Source: Bacteroidales bacterium (lineage in GTDB: Bacteria > Bacteroidota > Bacteroidia > Bacteroidales > F082). Taken from it: DNA of 32,970 bases. Location of the stretch: NCBI GenBank assembly GCA_027011095.1, contig JALVAQ010000129.1, positions 1-32,970 of the forward strand. Direction: 5' to 3'. The notes under the pieces are model-generated. The model did not search any database. It worked only from the letters and a program-made list of their open reading frames with translations, and was not told where the DNA came from. The position numbers and the translations under genes are program-made. Positions 1 through 8,608 of this stretch are shown here, in pieces. Within the stretch, counting starts at the first letter, position 1; each line of letters begins with the position of its first letter.

Positions 1-195
1 CCTTCGGGGATTTAACACAGGGTTTTTTTAAGATTATTAACAACTTTGACAAAGTCCCAGGCAACAAAATCCGACAACACTCTATCGGTTCTATAATGGT
101 GTCAGCACATCAAAATAGGAATTAGCCAAAATAATTCTAAATAAACCTTAAAAGAATGGGTGCAATCAAATATCTATTTTAACTACATTTGTTGC

Positions 196-2301
196 ATGGA
201 TAAATTTAGCCTGGTATTGCTTTTGATGTTTCTGTTTGTTTCGGTGTTGCCTTTGACAGCTCAACATGATACTATCGCGTTGAAAGAGGTTGAAATAATT
301 GATTTCAAGGGAAATATAACCGGGCATCCTGTGGATAGAATAAATCCTGCCACCATTTTTCAAACCTCCATTACCGATGTTGGAATACTCCTTTCAGCTA
401 TTCCAAACATATCGGGAGTACGAAAAGGGCCAAATGGCTTTGATCCGGTTATAAGAGGATTTAAATACTCCCAGTTGAATGTGTTGTTAAATGGGGCCAC
501 AAAAATAGAAGGAGGGTGTCCCAACAGAATGGATCCTGCCACTACACATGTTGACATCAACTCAATAACAGATATAACGGTTTACAAAGGTCCTTATGCA
601 TTAAAATTTGGCCCTTCTTTCGGCGGGATAATTAACATATCAACATGGCAACCTCAGTTCTCAAATGTCTATACTACACACTTGAAAGGCAATGTGGGTT
701 TGCAAAACAATGGATACGGGTATAACAGCACCCTTAACCTTGAAGGGTCAGGAAAAATGTTTTCGTATGCCATTGTGGGGGGAACAAAAAATTACGGTAA
801 CTATCGTGATGGTGCCGGGAGATGGGTAAACGCTTCCATGCAGCAGTATAATTCCTCGGCTAAGGTGGCTTTTAAAATAGGTGGTAAATCTGTGGTTGAT
901 GCACGAGTTGATTTGTCACAGGGAAGAAACATCGGCTTTCCTGCCTTGTCGATGGATGAAAGACAAGATAAAACCAATATTTATACTATAAATTATAAGG
1001 GAACAAATGTTTCTAAAATTTTCAAACTTGTAAAAATAAATGGTTGGATGTCAGTTGTTAATCATACGATGGACAATAAAAACCGGCCTATTTCTGATAC
1101 GGTAGTGGCTGTTTCAGTTATCGAAGCACATGATGCTGGTGTTCGCGGGTCAGTTAAATTTAACATGAAACAAGGAACATTGGAATCGGGATTGGATTAC
1201 GAACATATCTATAAAGATGGCAAGCGTACCAAATCAATGATAAAACAACCCGGATTACCCGTAAAAAATGAATCCATTTGGAGTAATGCAGTAATTGACA
1301 ACATGGGTATTTACGGTGAATATCTACTTGAACGAAAAGCCATAAACTGGATCGTATCCGGAAGGGTGGATTTCAACAGCGCCAACTCTAATCCCATGGA
1401 ACGGTTAGGAATAAATGACTTGCCTTTTTACTTTGAAGACAGTACGTCAAGTAAATACCTGAACTTTAGTTTTAGTGCCGGGTTAACATGGAAACTCAAT
1501 GTCAACAATCGCATTATATTTTCGCTGGGGCATGGCGTACGAAGCCCTGACATGACAGAAAGATTTATTGTTTTGCTACCCGTTGGGTACGACAGGTATG
1601 ATTATCTGGGAAATCCCGGGTTAAAACCGGAAGCAAACAATGAACTTGATGTTGAATTCAAACATTATTCAAAAAGCAATTGGTATTTCGATGGAAACAT
1701 CTTTTTATCCTATGTAACCCATTTTATTGGTAGTAAAAGGGTGCCGTCCTCCATTGCCAGGCCTCAAACAAAAGGGGTGTTGGGGGTAAAGCAGTTTGTG
1801 AATTTTCCGGCAGTATGGCTTACGGGGTTTGAAGCATCGCTGGAGTCGCCTGCTGAAAAACAATGGCATCTTAGTATAAATGCCGCCTATACCTACGGTG
1901 TTAATCCAACTGCACCGGGTTATAAAATTGAAAATGGGCAGGTAGTTGACGAATATGTAATAAAAAATGACCCACTACCTGAAATCTCCCCGTTTGAAAC
2001 CAATGTTAGTTTTCAATACAAGTTTTTTAATGGCAAGTTGGTTTCTATGGTTAATTGGCGATGGGTAGCAGCACAAAAGGCCATTTCGGTGTCGTACGGA
2101 GAGCAAACAAGTAAATCGTTTCAGGTTATTAATATTAAAATCAACTATAAATTCAGCTCTAATCTGACAGTTTGGGGTGGTGTAAACAATGTTTTTAATA
2201 AAACCTACTTTGAACACCTTAACCGAAATATCATTGGTTCGTCTGCACCACTTTACGAACCGGGACGTAATTACTTTGTTAATTTTATCTTTAATTTTTA
2301 A
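196..2301 (+). CDS. TonB-dependent outer-membrane receptor, OprC/NosA-like (probable copper uptake)
   Basis: ORF 160-2301. ATG at 196 gives a signal peptide (MDKFSLVLLLMFLFVSVLPLTAQ). Plug signature (VRKGPNGFDPVIRGFKYSQLNVLLNGATKIEGGCPNRMDPATTHVD), beta-barrel with C-terminal aromatic residue (NYFVNFIFNF). CPNRM at 517-531 and HTM at 1063-1071. Confidence 0.9.
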   Translation: MDKFSLVLLLMFLFVSVLPLTAQHDTIALKEVEIIDFKGNITGHPVDRINPATIFQTSITDVGILLSAIPNISGVRKGPNGFDPVIRGFKYSQLNVLLNGATKIEGGCPNRMDPATTHVDINSITDITVYKGPYALKFGPSFGGIINISTWQPQFSNVYTTHLKGNVGLQNNGYGYNSTLNLEGSGKMFSYAIVGGTKNYGNYRDGAGRWVNASMQQYNSSAKVAFKIGGKSVVDARVDLSQGRNIGFPALSMDERQDKTNIYTINYKGTNVSKIFKLVKINGWMSVVNHTMDNKNRPISDTVVAVSVIEAHDAGVRGSVKFNMKQGTLESGLDYEHIYKDGKRTKSMIKQPGLPVKNESIWSNAVIDNMGIYGEYLLERKAINWIVSGRVDFNSANSNPMERLGINDLPFYFEDSTSSKYLNFSFSAGLTWKLNVNNRIIFSLGHGVRSPDMTERFIVLLPVGYDRYDYLGNPGLKPEANNELDVEFKHYSKSNWYFDGNIFLSYVTHFIGSKRVPSSIARPQTKGVLGVKQFVNFPAVWLTGFEASLESPAEKQWHLSINAAYTYGVNPTAPGYKIENGQVVDEYVIKNDPLPEISPFETNVSFQYKFFNGKLVSMVNWRWVAAQKAISVSYGEQTSKSFQVINIKINYKFSSNLTVWGGVNNVFNKTYFEHLNRNIIGSSAPLYEPGRNYFVNFIFNF

Positions 2302-2302
2302 A

Positions 2303-2662
2303 ATGAAAAAACTCACACCATATTTAATACTCGTCGTATTGCTCTTCCAGGCATGCGTAAAACAGCAGGAGGTAAGCGTAATTTACGAAGCATCACAGGC
2401 TGTTTCGGCTTTTAGTGTAAGTTATCAAAATGAATACGGACTTCTTGTTGACACAATAATCAATCCGCAGAGTAACCAGGATATTTGGCGTTATAAGATG
2501 TTTCTGTCGAAGGGTGATATTGTGTATCTGTCAGGAAAATATGATGATATTAATAGTGGACTAAAGCTTTCAATTATAATTGACGGAAAAGTATTTAAAG
2601 AACAATACAGCCTTGGTGATACCGTTAACTACTTAATCGTTAGTGGAACCATACCTTATTAG
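2303..2662 (+). CDS. small lipoprotein, possibly MmpS-like fold
   Basis: In-frame ATG at 2303, 1 nt after the TBDR stop. Lipobox LLFQAC. 119 aa. Pattern VIYEA..VSAFSVSYQNEYG...IIIDGKVFKEQ resembles MmpS-type small beta proteins by eye. Confidence 0.75.
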   Translation: MKKLTPYLILVVLLFQACVKQQEVSVIYEASQAVSAFSVSYQNEYGLLVDTIINPQSNQDIWRYKMFLSKGDIVYLSGKYDDINSGLKLSIIIDGKVFKEQYSLGDTVNYLIVSGTIPY

Positions 2663-2716
2663 TTTGGGAACAATTATTGCATGTTATAAACGATTAAAAG
2701 TTAAAATAGATTTACA

Positions 2717-3523
2717 ATGAATATCTCAAAACTGTACATTTCACCCTTATTGATAGCTGCTGCCATTGTTGTTTTATTGCAGGCGGCCTGTTGTAACGGA
2801 AAGCCACCCGAACCGGTACCTCCCGCCGGTGAAATAGCATTTTCATTTCAGCATGTTGTTGACGACAAGCCTGTAATGTTTGATTCAATGACTTATGAGA
2901 ATGCTGCCGGAAACCCATATATGGTAAATGAAATACAATATTTTTTATCTGATTTCACCCTTTGGAGAGGCGGTAAGGGGTTAGTGCTGGATAAATGGGA
3001 GGATATTCATTACATCGATACGGATTTGCCAAATACCATGCTATATAACCCTGCCGACGAAATTGAAGAAGGAACATACGACAGCATTACTTTTGTGTTT
3101 GGGATTACAGAAGAAAAAAACCGGTCGTTTATGTTTGTAAATCCTCCCGAATCGTATATGTTTTGGCCGGAACATCTCGGAGGTGGTTATCATTACATGA
3201 AGTTAAACGGTAAATGGCGTGATACCAATGATGTGGTTCAGCCATTTAATTTCCATCTTGGCATTGGGCAAACCTATGATGATCAGGGAAATATTACCGG
3301 ATTTGTTCAAAATTATTTTACCGTTCATTTACGGGCTTCCTCATTTAAAATAGTGAATGGTTTAACCACAAAAGCGGTTATTACCATGCATGTTGACGAG
3401 TGGTTTAAAGACCCCAACACATTTGATTTTAATTACTGGGGTGGCCATATTATGGAAAACCAGCAAGCCATGCGTGCAGCCATTGAAAACGGACACAACG
3501 TGTTTTCCATAAAATTTGAATAA
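2717..3523 (+). CDS. MbnP-family copper-associated lipoprotein
   Basis: Signal/lipobox (LLQAACC). MbnP-like segments IAFSFQHVVDDKPVMFD, MVNEIQYFLSDFTLW, MFWPEHLGGGYHYMKLNGKW. Followed directly by a di-heme peroxidase. Confidence 0.85.
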   Translation: MNISKLYISPLLIAAAIVVLLQAACCNGKPPEPVPPAGEIAFSFQHVVDDKPVMFDSMTYENAAGNPYMVNEIQYFLSDFTLWRGGKGLVLDKWEDIHYIDTDLPNTMLYNPADEIEEGTYDSITFVFGITEEKNRSFMFVNPPESYMFWPEHLGGGYHYMKLNGKWRDTNDVVQPFNFHLGIGQTYDDQGNITGFVQNYFTVHLRASSFKIVNGLTTKAVITMHVDEWFKDPNTFDFNYWGGHIMENQQAMRAAIENGHNVFSIKFE

Positions 3524-3524
3524 A

Positions 3525-4676
3525 ATGTCTCGATTAAAAGTTATTATACCGGTATTTTTGTTGTTATCGGTTTTGTTTTGGGGTTGCCCCAACACGAATC
3601 CTGTTGAGCCTTATCAGCCAACGCCATACACCATTGATATTCCCAAAGGATTTCCAACCCGGCTTAATATTCCCAAAGATAACCCAATGACCGTGGAAGG
3701 AGTTGAGCTGGGCAGATATCTGTTTTACGACGGCAGACTTTCGGGTCGTACTCAGCCCGACTCGTTAATGAGTTGTTCCACCTGCCATGTGCAGTCCAGT
3801 TCGTTTGAAGCTGGCATAAACAATCCGCGTTTTCCCGGAGGAATTGTAAAAGGCTTAAACGGAGTAGCAACCCATCATGTGATGCTGCCCATGATTAATT
3901 TGGTATGGAACGCCAGCGGATATGGTTGGAACGGCTATATATGGCCTGAAAATCCGAATCCTAATTTGCGAAACATTGAAGACATGGTATATGCAGCCGT
4001 TACGGCCAAAAACGAAATTGATGGTGACACTACGCGAATAAAAACTTTGTTTCAGTCGATTAGTGGCTATCCCGAACTGTTTGGCCGTGCCTTTGGTAGT
4101 GATAAGGTTACCTTTAAAAATATTGAAAAAGCCATTGCCCAGTTTGTACGTACGTTGATTTCGGCCAACTCGAAGTTTGATAAATATTTAAGAGGAGAGG
4201 AGCAGTTAAATCAGTCGGAACTACATGGTTACGTTTTGTTTACTACCGAGCAGGGTGCCGACTGTTTTCATTGTCATGGTGGGGCGGGTAATCCGCTGTT
4301 TACCACGCATCTGTTTTATAACAATGGAAAAGATACTCTGTTTACGGATCCCATGGACAGATATGCCATTACCGGTAAAGAGCGTGACATAGGAGCCTAT
4401 AAAGCAACCACATTGCGCAACATTGAGTTTCAGGCACCGTACATGCACGACGGACGTTTTAAAACACTGGAAGAGGTGATTGATTTTTATTCGGAAGGCC
4501 TGCACAACAGCCCATATGTTAATCCGTTGATGCACCATGTGGCTGACGGAGGGGTTCACCTTACACCCACTGAAAAAACAGATTTGATAAATTTTATTAA
4601 AACGTTGAGAGACGATAGTTTTCTCACCAACCCTGCTTTTTCAAAACCCGACAGGTTTCCCGACGATTACAAATAG
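3525..4676 (+). CDS. MbnH-like di-heme cytochrome c peroxidase family lipoprotein
   Basis: ATG at 3525, 1 nt after the MbnP stop (the ORF track start is a TTG at 3516). Two CxxCH haem motifs (CSTCH, CFHCH). YMHDGRFKTLEEVIDFYSEG is typical of CcpA/MauG-type peroxidases. Confidence 0.92.
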   Translation: MSRLKVIIPVFLLLSVLFWGCPNTNPVEPYQPTPYTIDIPKGFPTRLNIPKDNPMTVEGVELGRYLFYDGRLSGRTQPDSLMSCSTCHVQSSSFEAGINNPRFPGGIVKGLNGVATHHVMLPMINLVWNASGYGWNGYIWPENPNPNLRNIEDMVYAAVTAKNEIDGDTTRIKTLFQSISGYPELFGRAFGSDKVTFKNIEKAIAQFVRTLISANSKFDKYLRGEEQLNQSELHGYVLFTTEQGADCFHCHGGAGNPLFTTHLFYNNGKDTLFTDPMDRYAITGKERDIGAYKATTLRNIEFQAPYMHDGRFKTLEEVIDFYSEGLHNSPYVNPLMHHVADGGVHLTPTEKTDLINFIKTLRDDSFLTNPAFSKPDRFPDDYK

Positions 4677-7600
4677 TTACGAAGGATAGAAATTAATTTT
4701 CCTTTGGCAATGGGTTTCGAAATATAATCGTCACACCCTGCCTCCAATGCTTTGGCTTTGTCATCGGAAAAAGCATAGGCAGTTTGTGCTATAATAGGTA
4801 TGGTTGGCTGTGCTTTTTTTATAATTCTGGTAGCTTCGTAGCCATCCATTATCGGCATTTTAATGTCCATAAAAATAATGTCGATTTCATCAGCCTTTTC
4901 GTCGGCAATCTCCACAGCCTCTTTGCCCGAAAATGCATGTAACACCTTAGCCCCAAGTTTGGTAAAAAAGGCTTCAAAAAACTGATAATTTCTCTCTTCA
5001 TCTTCGGCTACCAATATTACTTTGCCATCAAGCCTGAAGTCATCGGAAATTCTGACATTACTGTAGCTAAATGCAGTTTCCTCGGTTTTTTCCAAAGGAA
5101 TGGTAAAATAAAAAGTGGTGCCTTTTCCTTTTTCGGAAGAAAGCCAGATGTCGCCATTCATTTTTTCGATAAATGCCTTGGAAATGCTTAAACCCAACCC
5201 TGTTCCGGGATAAACCTTCTTGCCATCGGTATCCCAGGTTATTTTGTTAAAACGCTCAAAAACAAGGTGGTGATTTTCCCTGCTAATACCAATACCGGAG
5301 TCCTTTACATAAAATTCAATTTCTTTTTCCATTATCCGATAGCCCATTTCAACATAGCCATTGTCGGTAAATTTTATGGCGTTGTTTATCAGGTTAACAA
5401 GTATCTGTTTTACCTTTGTTTCATCAAGCATAACTGCCTGTTCGTTATAAAATGTATCTGGAGTAAGGCGCAATTCAATATTTTTTTTGTTGGCAGTAAG
5501 CAGGTGCTGGTTGTAAACTGCTTTCATTAACTGATTAACATCCGTTGGCTTTTTGTGAAGGCTGATTTGCCCCGCTTCAATTTTCGACATTTCAATTATA
5601 TCGTTAATAATCTCAAGAAGTGAATAGCCACTGGTATTAATAATATCGACAAACTGTTTCCGCTCATCGTTGCCAATTTCTTCATCCTGCAACAGCGCGC
5701 CAAAGCCCAGTATTGCATTCATTGGAGTTCTGATTTCGTGACTCATGTTGGCAAGAAATGCCGATTTTAATTTGTCACTCTCTTCGGCTTTGTTTTTGGC
5801 TTCTACCAGCTCTTTTTGAACCTTAATTTTATCGGATATGTCGTGAATAACCGAGTAAAATACTTCTTTCTTCTTGCTGTTTAAAACGCCGGTATATAGT
5901 TCCACATCTTTTACAATACCGTTTTTTAGTTTATGCTGAAACAGAAAATGATTTTGCTCCCCGGTTCTCACTTTATTAAGAAGTGTTTTTAGTTCGTCAG
6001 TGTTTTTAATATTAAACTCAAACACCGATTTTTTTATAATCTCGGTATTGGTGTATCCGTAAAAATCGCAGGCTGCCTGATTGGCTTCCAAAATATTACC
6101 ATTAACAGGATCGAATATCAGCATAATCGACTTGTTTTCGTAAAACAATGACTTAAAGCGGTTTTCACTTTCAATCAGTTTTTCTTCAGCCTCACGCTTT
6201 TTGGTTATATCCTCCTTTATTCCAACATAGTTAACAATATTACCCGATTTGTCTTTTATGGGTACAATTAAACCCGACTCGATGTAAGTTTCACCACTTT
6301 TTCGTTTATTGATAAACTCGCCTGTCCATGTTTCTCCTTGCGAAAGGTTTTTCCACATTTCGATGTAAGTATGGAACGGTGTTAATCCGGATTGTAAAAT
6401 TCTTGGGTTTTTCCCAATGAGTTCTTTTTCGCTATAGCCGGTAACTTTTTGAAAAAACGGATTCACATATTCAATGTTTCCTTTTAGGTTAGTAATGATA
6501 ATTGAAATAGGACTCTGCTCAACAATGGTTGAAAGTTTTCGAATCTCCTTTTCGCGTGCAACGCGCTTTGATATGTCAATCCAAACAACGTGTATCACCT
6601 CTTTTCCATTGATTATCAGCAGGGTAAGGGTTACGTGAAGATAAATATTTTTGCCGTTTTTTGTGGTGTGTATCCAGTCAAAACTGACCGGCCCTTTTTC
6701 AATAGCCTGTGTAACATAGTTGCTTACAGCTTCATGGGATGGAATTCCGCTTTCCTGAAATTCGGGTGATATGTCGCCGGGTGTTTTACTTATTATTTCA
6801 CTTTTGTCGTTATAGCCAAGCAGAACTGCCGCTGCCAGATTACAGTCGATAAATTTAAGTTCTTTCGACAGAAGTAACTGAGGAGTAAGTGATTCGTTAA
6901 AGATGCGCCTGAATTTATCTTCACTCTCTTTTAGTTCTTTTTCGGCTTTTCTTTTCCCGGTAACATCTTCGATGGATGCCAAAAATGCAATTACGTTACC
7001 TTCATCGTCCAATTGAGGAATGTATTTGGTTATGGTAATAATTTTTTGGCCGTCAGGGCTTATGCGTTCATTTTCAAATTCAATAAGTTCGCCTTTTTTA
7101 ACAAGGTCTAATTTATCTTTAATGGAGTTGTAATATTCAACAGGTAAAACATCTTTTGCATTTTTTCTGATAAAAAAGCTATAATCCTTACCGTAAAAGT
7201 CAGCATATTTTCTGTTTACATATAAAAATTCATTTTCTTTCGAAACATAGGCCAATAACGCCGGTACTTTGTCAATAATCAACCGGAGCAATGCCCGTTG
7301 TTGTTTAATGTGATATTGATACTCTTTTTCCTTGGAAATATCAACAATAATGAGCTGATGGCAGGCCTCTCCATCGAAGATAACTCTTTCGGCATATATT
7401 TTAACCGGAAGCCTGACACCTTTATCATTTATTAAAACTTCCTCAACGGGATATTGTATTTCTTCGCCATTTTCAAACCGTATCATCCTGTCGAGGTTTC
7501 TTTCCCGTAATTCGGGGGGAATAAATTCAAAAATGTTTTTTCCGATTACATCCCTGAACCTTTTGCTGTTGGTAAGCTTTTTGCCCGTTTGATTTATAAA

Positions 7601-8518
7601 CCTTATATACCCGTCTTTATGGATTATTAAAATGAAAGGCAGTTGATGAATTAACGTTTGGTATTTATTTTCGCTTTCATCCAACAAATCGCGGGTAATT
7701 CGTTCTTCGGTAACATCTTTTAAAATAATAGCGCGAAAGTTGTTATCGGCAACTACCGATTTTAACCTGACCCAGATAAGCTTTTCCTTGGTGTGAAAGC
7801 GAACGGTTACTTCATTTGCTTCACCTCTTCTTGTTTTTTTCTGAAACCGGCGAAGTTTTTTATAATCGGCTTTTGAAACCAGTTTTTCATAAAAAAACAG
7901 GTCTTTTGAAAACACTTCGGGATTAATATTGAAAAGTTGAAAAAAGTTAGGGCTTACATAGATAGGTTGCTCCGAACCTCTATTGTAAATTAGATATGCC
8001 TCAAAGCTTTGAGAGATAACCTCAGGAAAGACAGCTGATAGGGGATGGTCTTGATTCTTTTGCTTTTCAGGAACAATTTTAAATACACCTTCTATTTTTT
8101 CTCGTTGCCCGTTTTTTTCAAAGAGCCATGCCGTGTGCATAATTTCAACAATTTCCCCATTGGGAATATTTATTGTGTTTTTAAATATTTTGCCGTTATT
8201 TTCTTTTGGGAAATCAATATATGTTGAAAGGAAATCCTGATAATTGCTGTTTCTTGCAAGATTTATCAGGTTTTCAAGCGTACTGTTGTTACCTACCGGT
8301 AAACCGAATTGCTTGTATAAAAAGTCGATGCCCGTAATGGTTTTCTCTTTGGCATTGTACAACCACCGGTACACATCTCCAAGAAAATCTTCGGAAGAAA
8401 GTATTTTTTGCCAGGATGCTACCTCTTTAAGATATTCAATTTCTGTTTCAATGGGTTTATTGTCAGATGTGTTGCTTTTATTCAAACCTGTTTTTTTCAT
8501 GGTTCCCATGTTTTCCAT
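4667..8518 (-). CDS. multi-PAS hybrid sensor histidine kinase / response regulator
   Basis: About six PAS-like segments, HisKA (FLANMSHEIRTPMNAILGFG), HATPase (NLINNAIKFTDNG, GTGLGLSISKAFIE), C-terminal REC (DIIFMDIKMPIMDGYEAT). No obvious TM segments. Confidence 0.95.
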   Translation of the reverse strand: MENMGTMKKTGLNKSNTSDNKPIETEIEYLKEVASWQKILSSEDFLGDVYRWLYNAKEKTITGIDFLYKQFGLPVGNNSTLENLINLARNSNYQDFLSTYIDFPKENNGKIFKNTINIPNGEIVEIMHTAWLFEKNGQREKIEGVFKIVPEKQKNQDHPLSAVFPEVISQSFEAYLIYNRGSEQPIYVSPNFFQLFNINPEVFSKDLFFYEKLVSKADYKKLRRFQKKTRRGEANEVTVRFHTKEKLIWVRLKSVVADNNFRAIILKDVTEERITRDLLDESENKYQTLIHQLPFILIIHKDGYIRFINQTGKKLTNSKRFRDVIGKNIFEFIPPELRERNLDRMIRFENGEEIQYPVEEVLINDKGVRLPVKIYAERVIFDGEACHQLIIVDISKEKEYQYHIKQQRALLRLIIDKVPALLAYVSKENEFLYVNRKYADFYGKDYSFFIRKNAKDVLPVEYYNSIKDKLDLVKKGELIEFENERISPDGQKIITITKYIPQLDDEGNVIAFLASIEDVTGKRKAEKELKESEDKFRRIFNESLTPQLLLSKELKFIDCNLAAAVLLGYNDKSEIISKTPGDISPEFQESGIPSHEAVSNYVTQAIEKGPVSFDWIHTTKNGKNIYLHVTLTLLIINGKEVIHVVWIDISKRVAREKEIRKLSTIVEQSPISIIITNLKGNIEYVNPFFQKVTGYSEKELIGKNPRILQSGLTPFHTYIEMWKNLSQGETWTGEFINKRKSGETYIESGLIVPIKDKSGNIVNYVGIKEDITKKREAEEKLIESENRFKSLFYENKSIMLIFDPVNGNILEANQAACDFYGYTNTEIIKKSVFEFNIKNTDELKTLLNKVRTGEQNHFLFQHKLKNGIVKDVELYTGVLNSKKKEVFYSVIHDISDKIKVQKELVEAKNKAEESDKLKSAFLANMSHEIRTPMNAILGFGALLQDEEIGNDERKQFVDIINTSGYSLLEIINDIIEMSKIEAGQISLHKKPTDVNQLMKAVYNQHLLTANKKNIELRLTPDTFYNEQAVMLDETKVKQILVNLINNAIKFTDNGYVEMGYRIMEKEIEFYVKDSGIGISRENHHLVFERFNKITWDTDGKKVYPGTGLGLSISKAFIEKMNGDIWLSSEKGKGTTFYFTIPLEKTEETAFSYSNVRISDDFRLDGKVILVAEDEERNYQFFEAFFTKLGAKVLHAFSGKEAVEIADEKADEIDIIFMDIKMPIMDGYEATRIIKKAQPTIPIIAQTAYAFSDDKAKALEAGCDDYISKPIAKGKLISILRNYL

Positions 8519-8608
8519 TTATAGATTTAATCCCAAATCTGGATAAAATTTGGATTTTTAAAAGTATAAAAAAATGGGAAACAACCGGCTTTTTTAATAA
8601 AATATCTT

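Noticed and set aside
2189-2302. N-terminal extension of the small lipoprotein ORF into the TBDR gene
   Set aside because: ATG at 2303 gives a standard lipoprotein signal peptide, so the upstream 38 codons are not likely translated.
1-4676. Methanobactin precursor (MbnA) or biosynthesis genes near MbnP/MbnH
   Set aside because: No MbnB/MbnC-like protein or short Cys-containing leader peptide recognised in the window; MbnP/MbnH pairs also occur without methanobactin.
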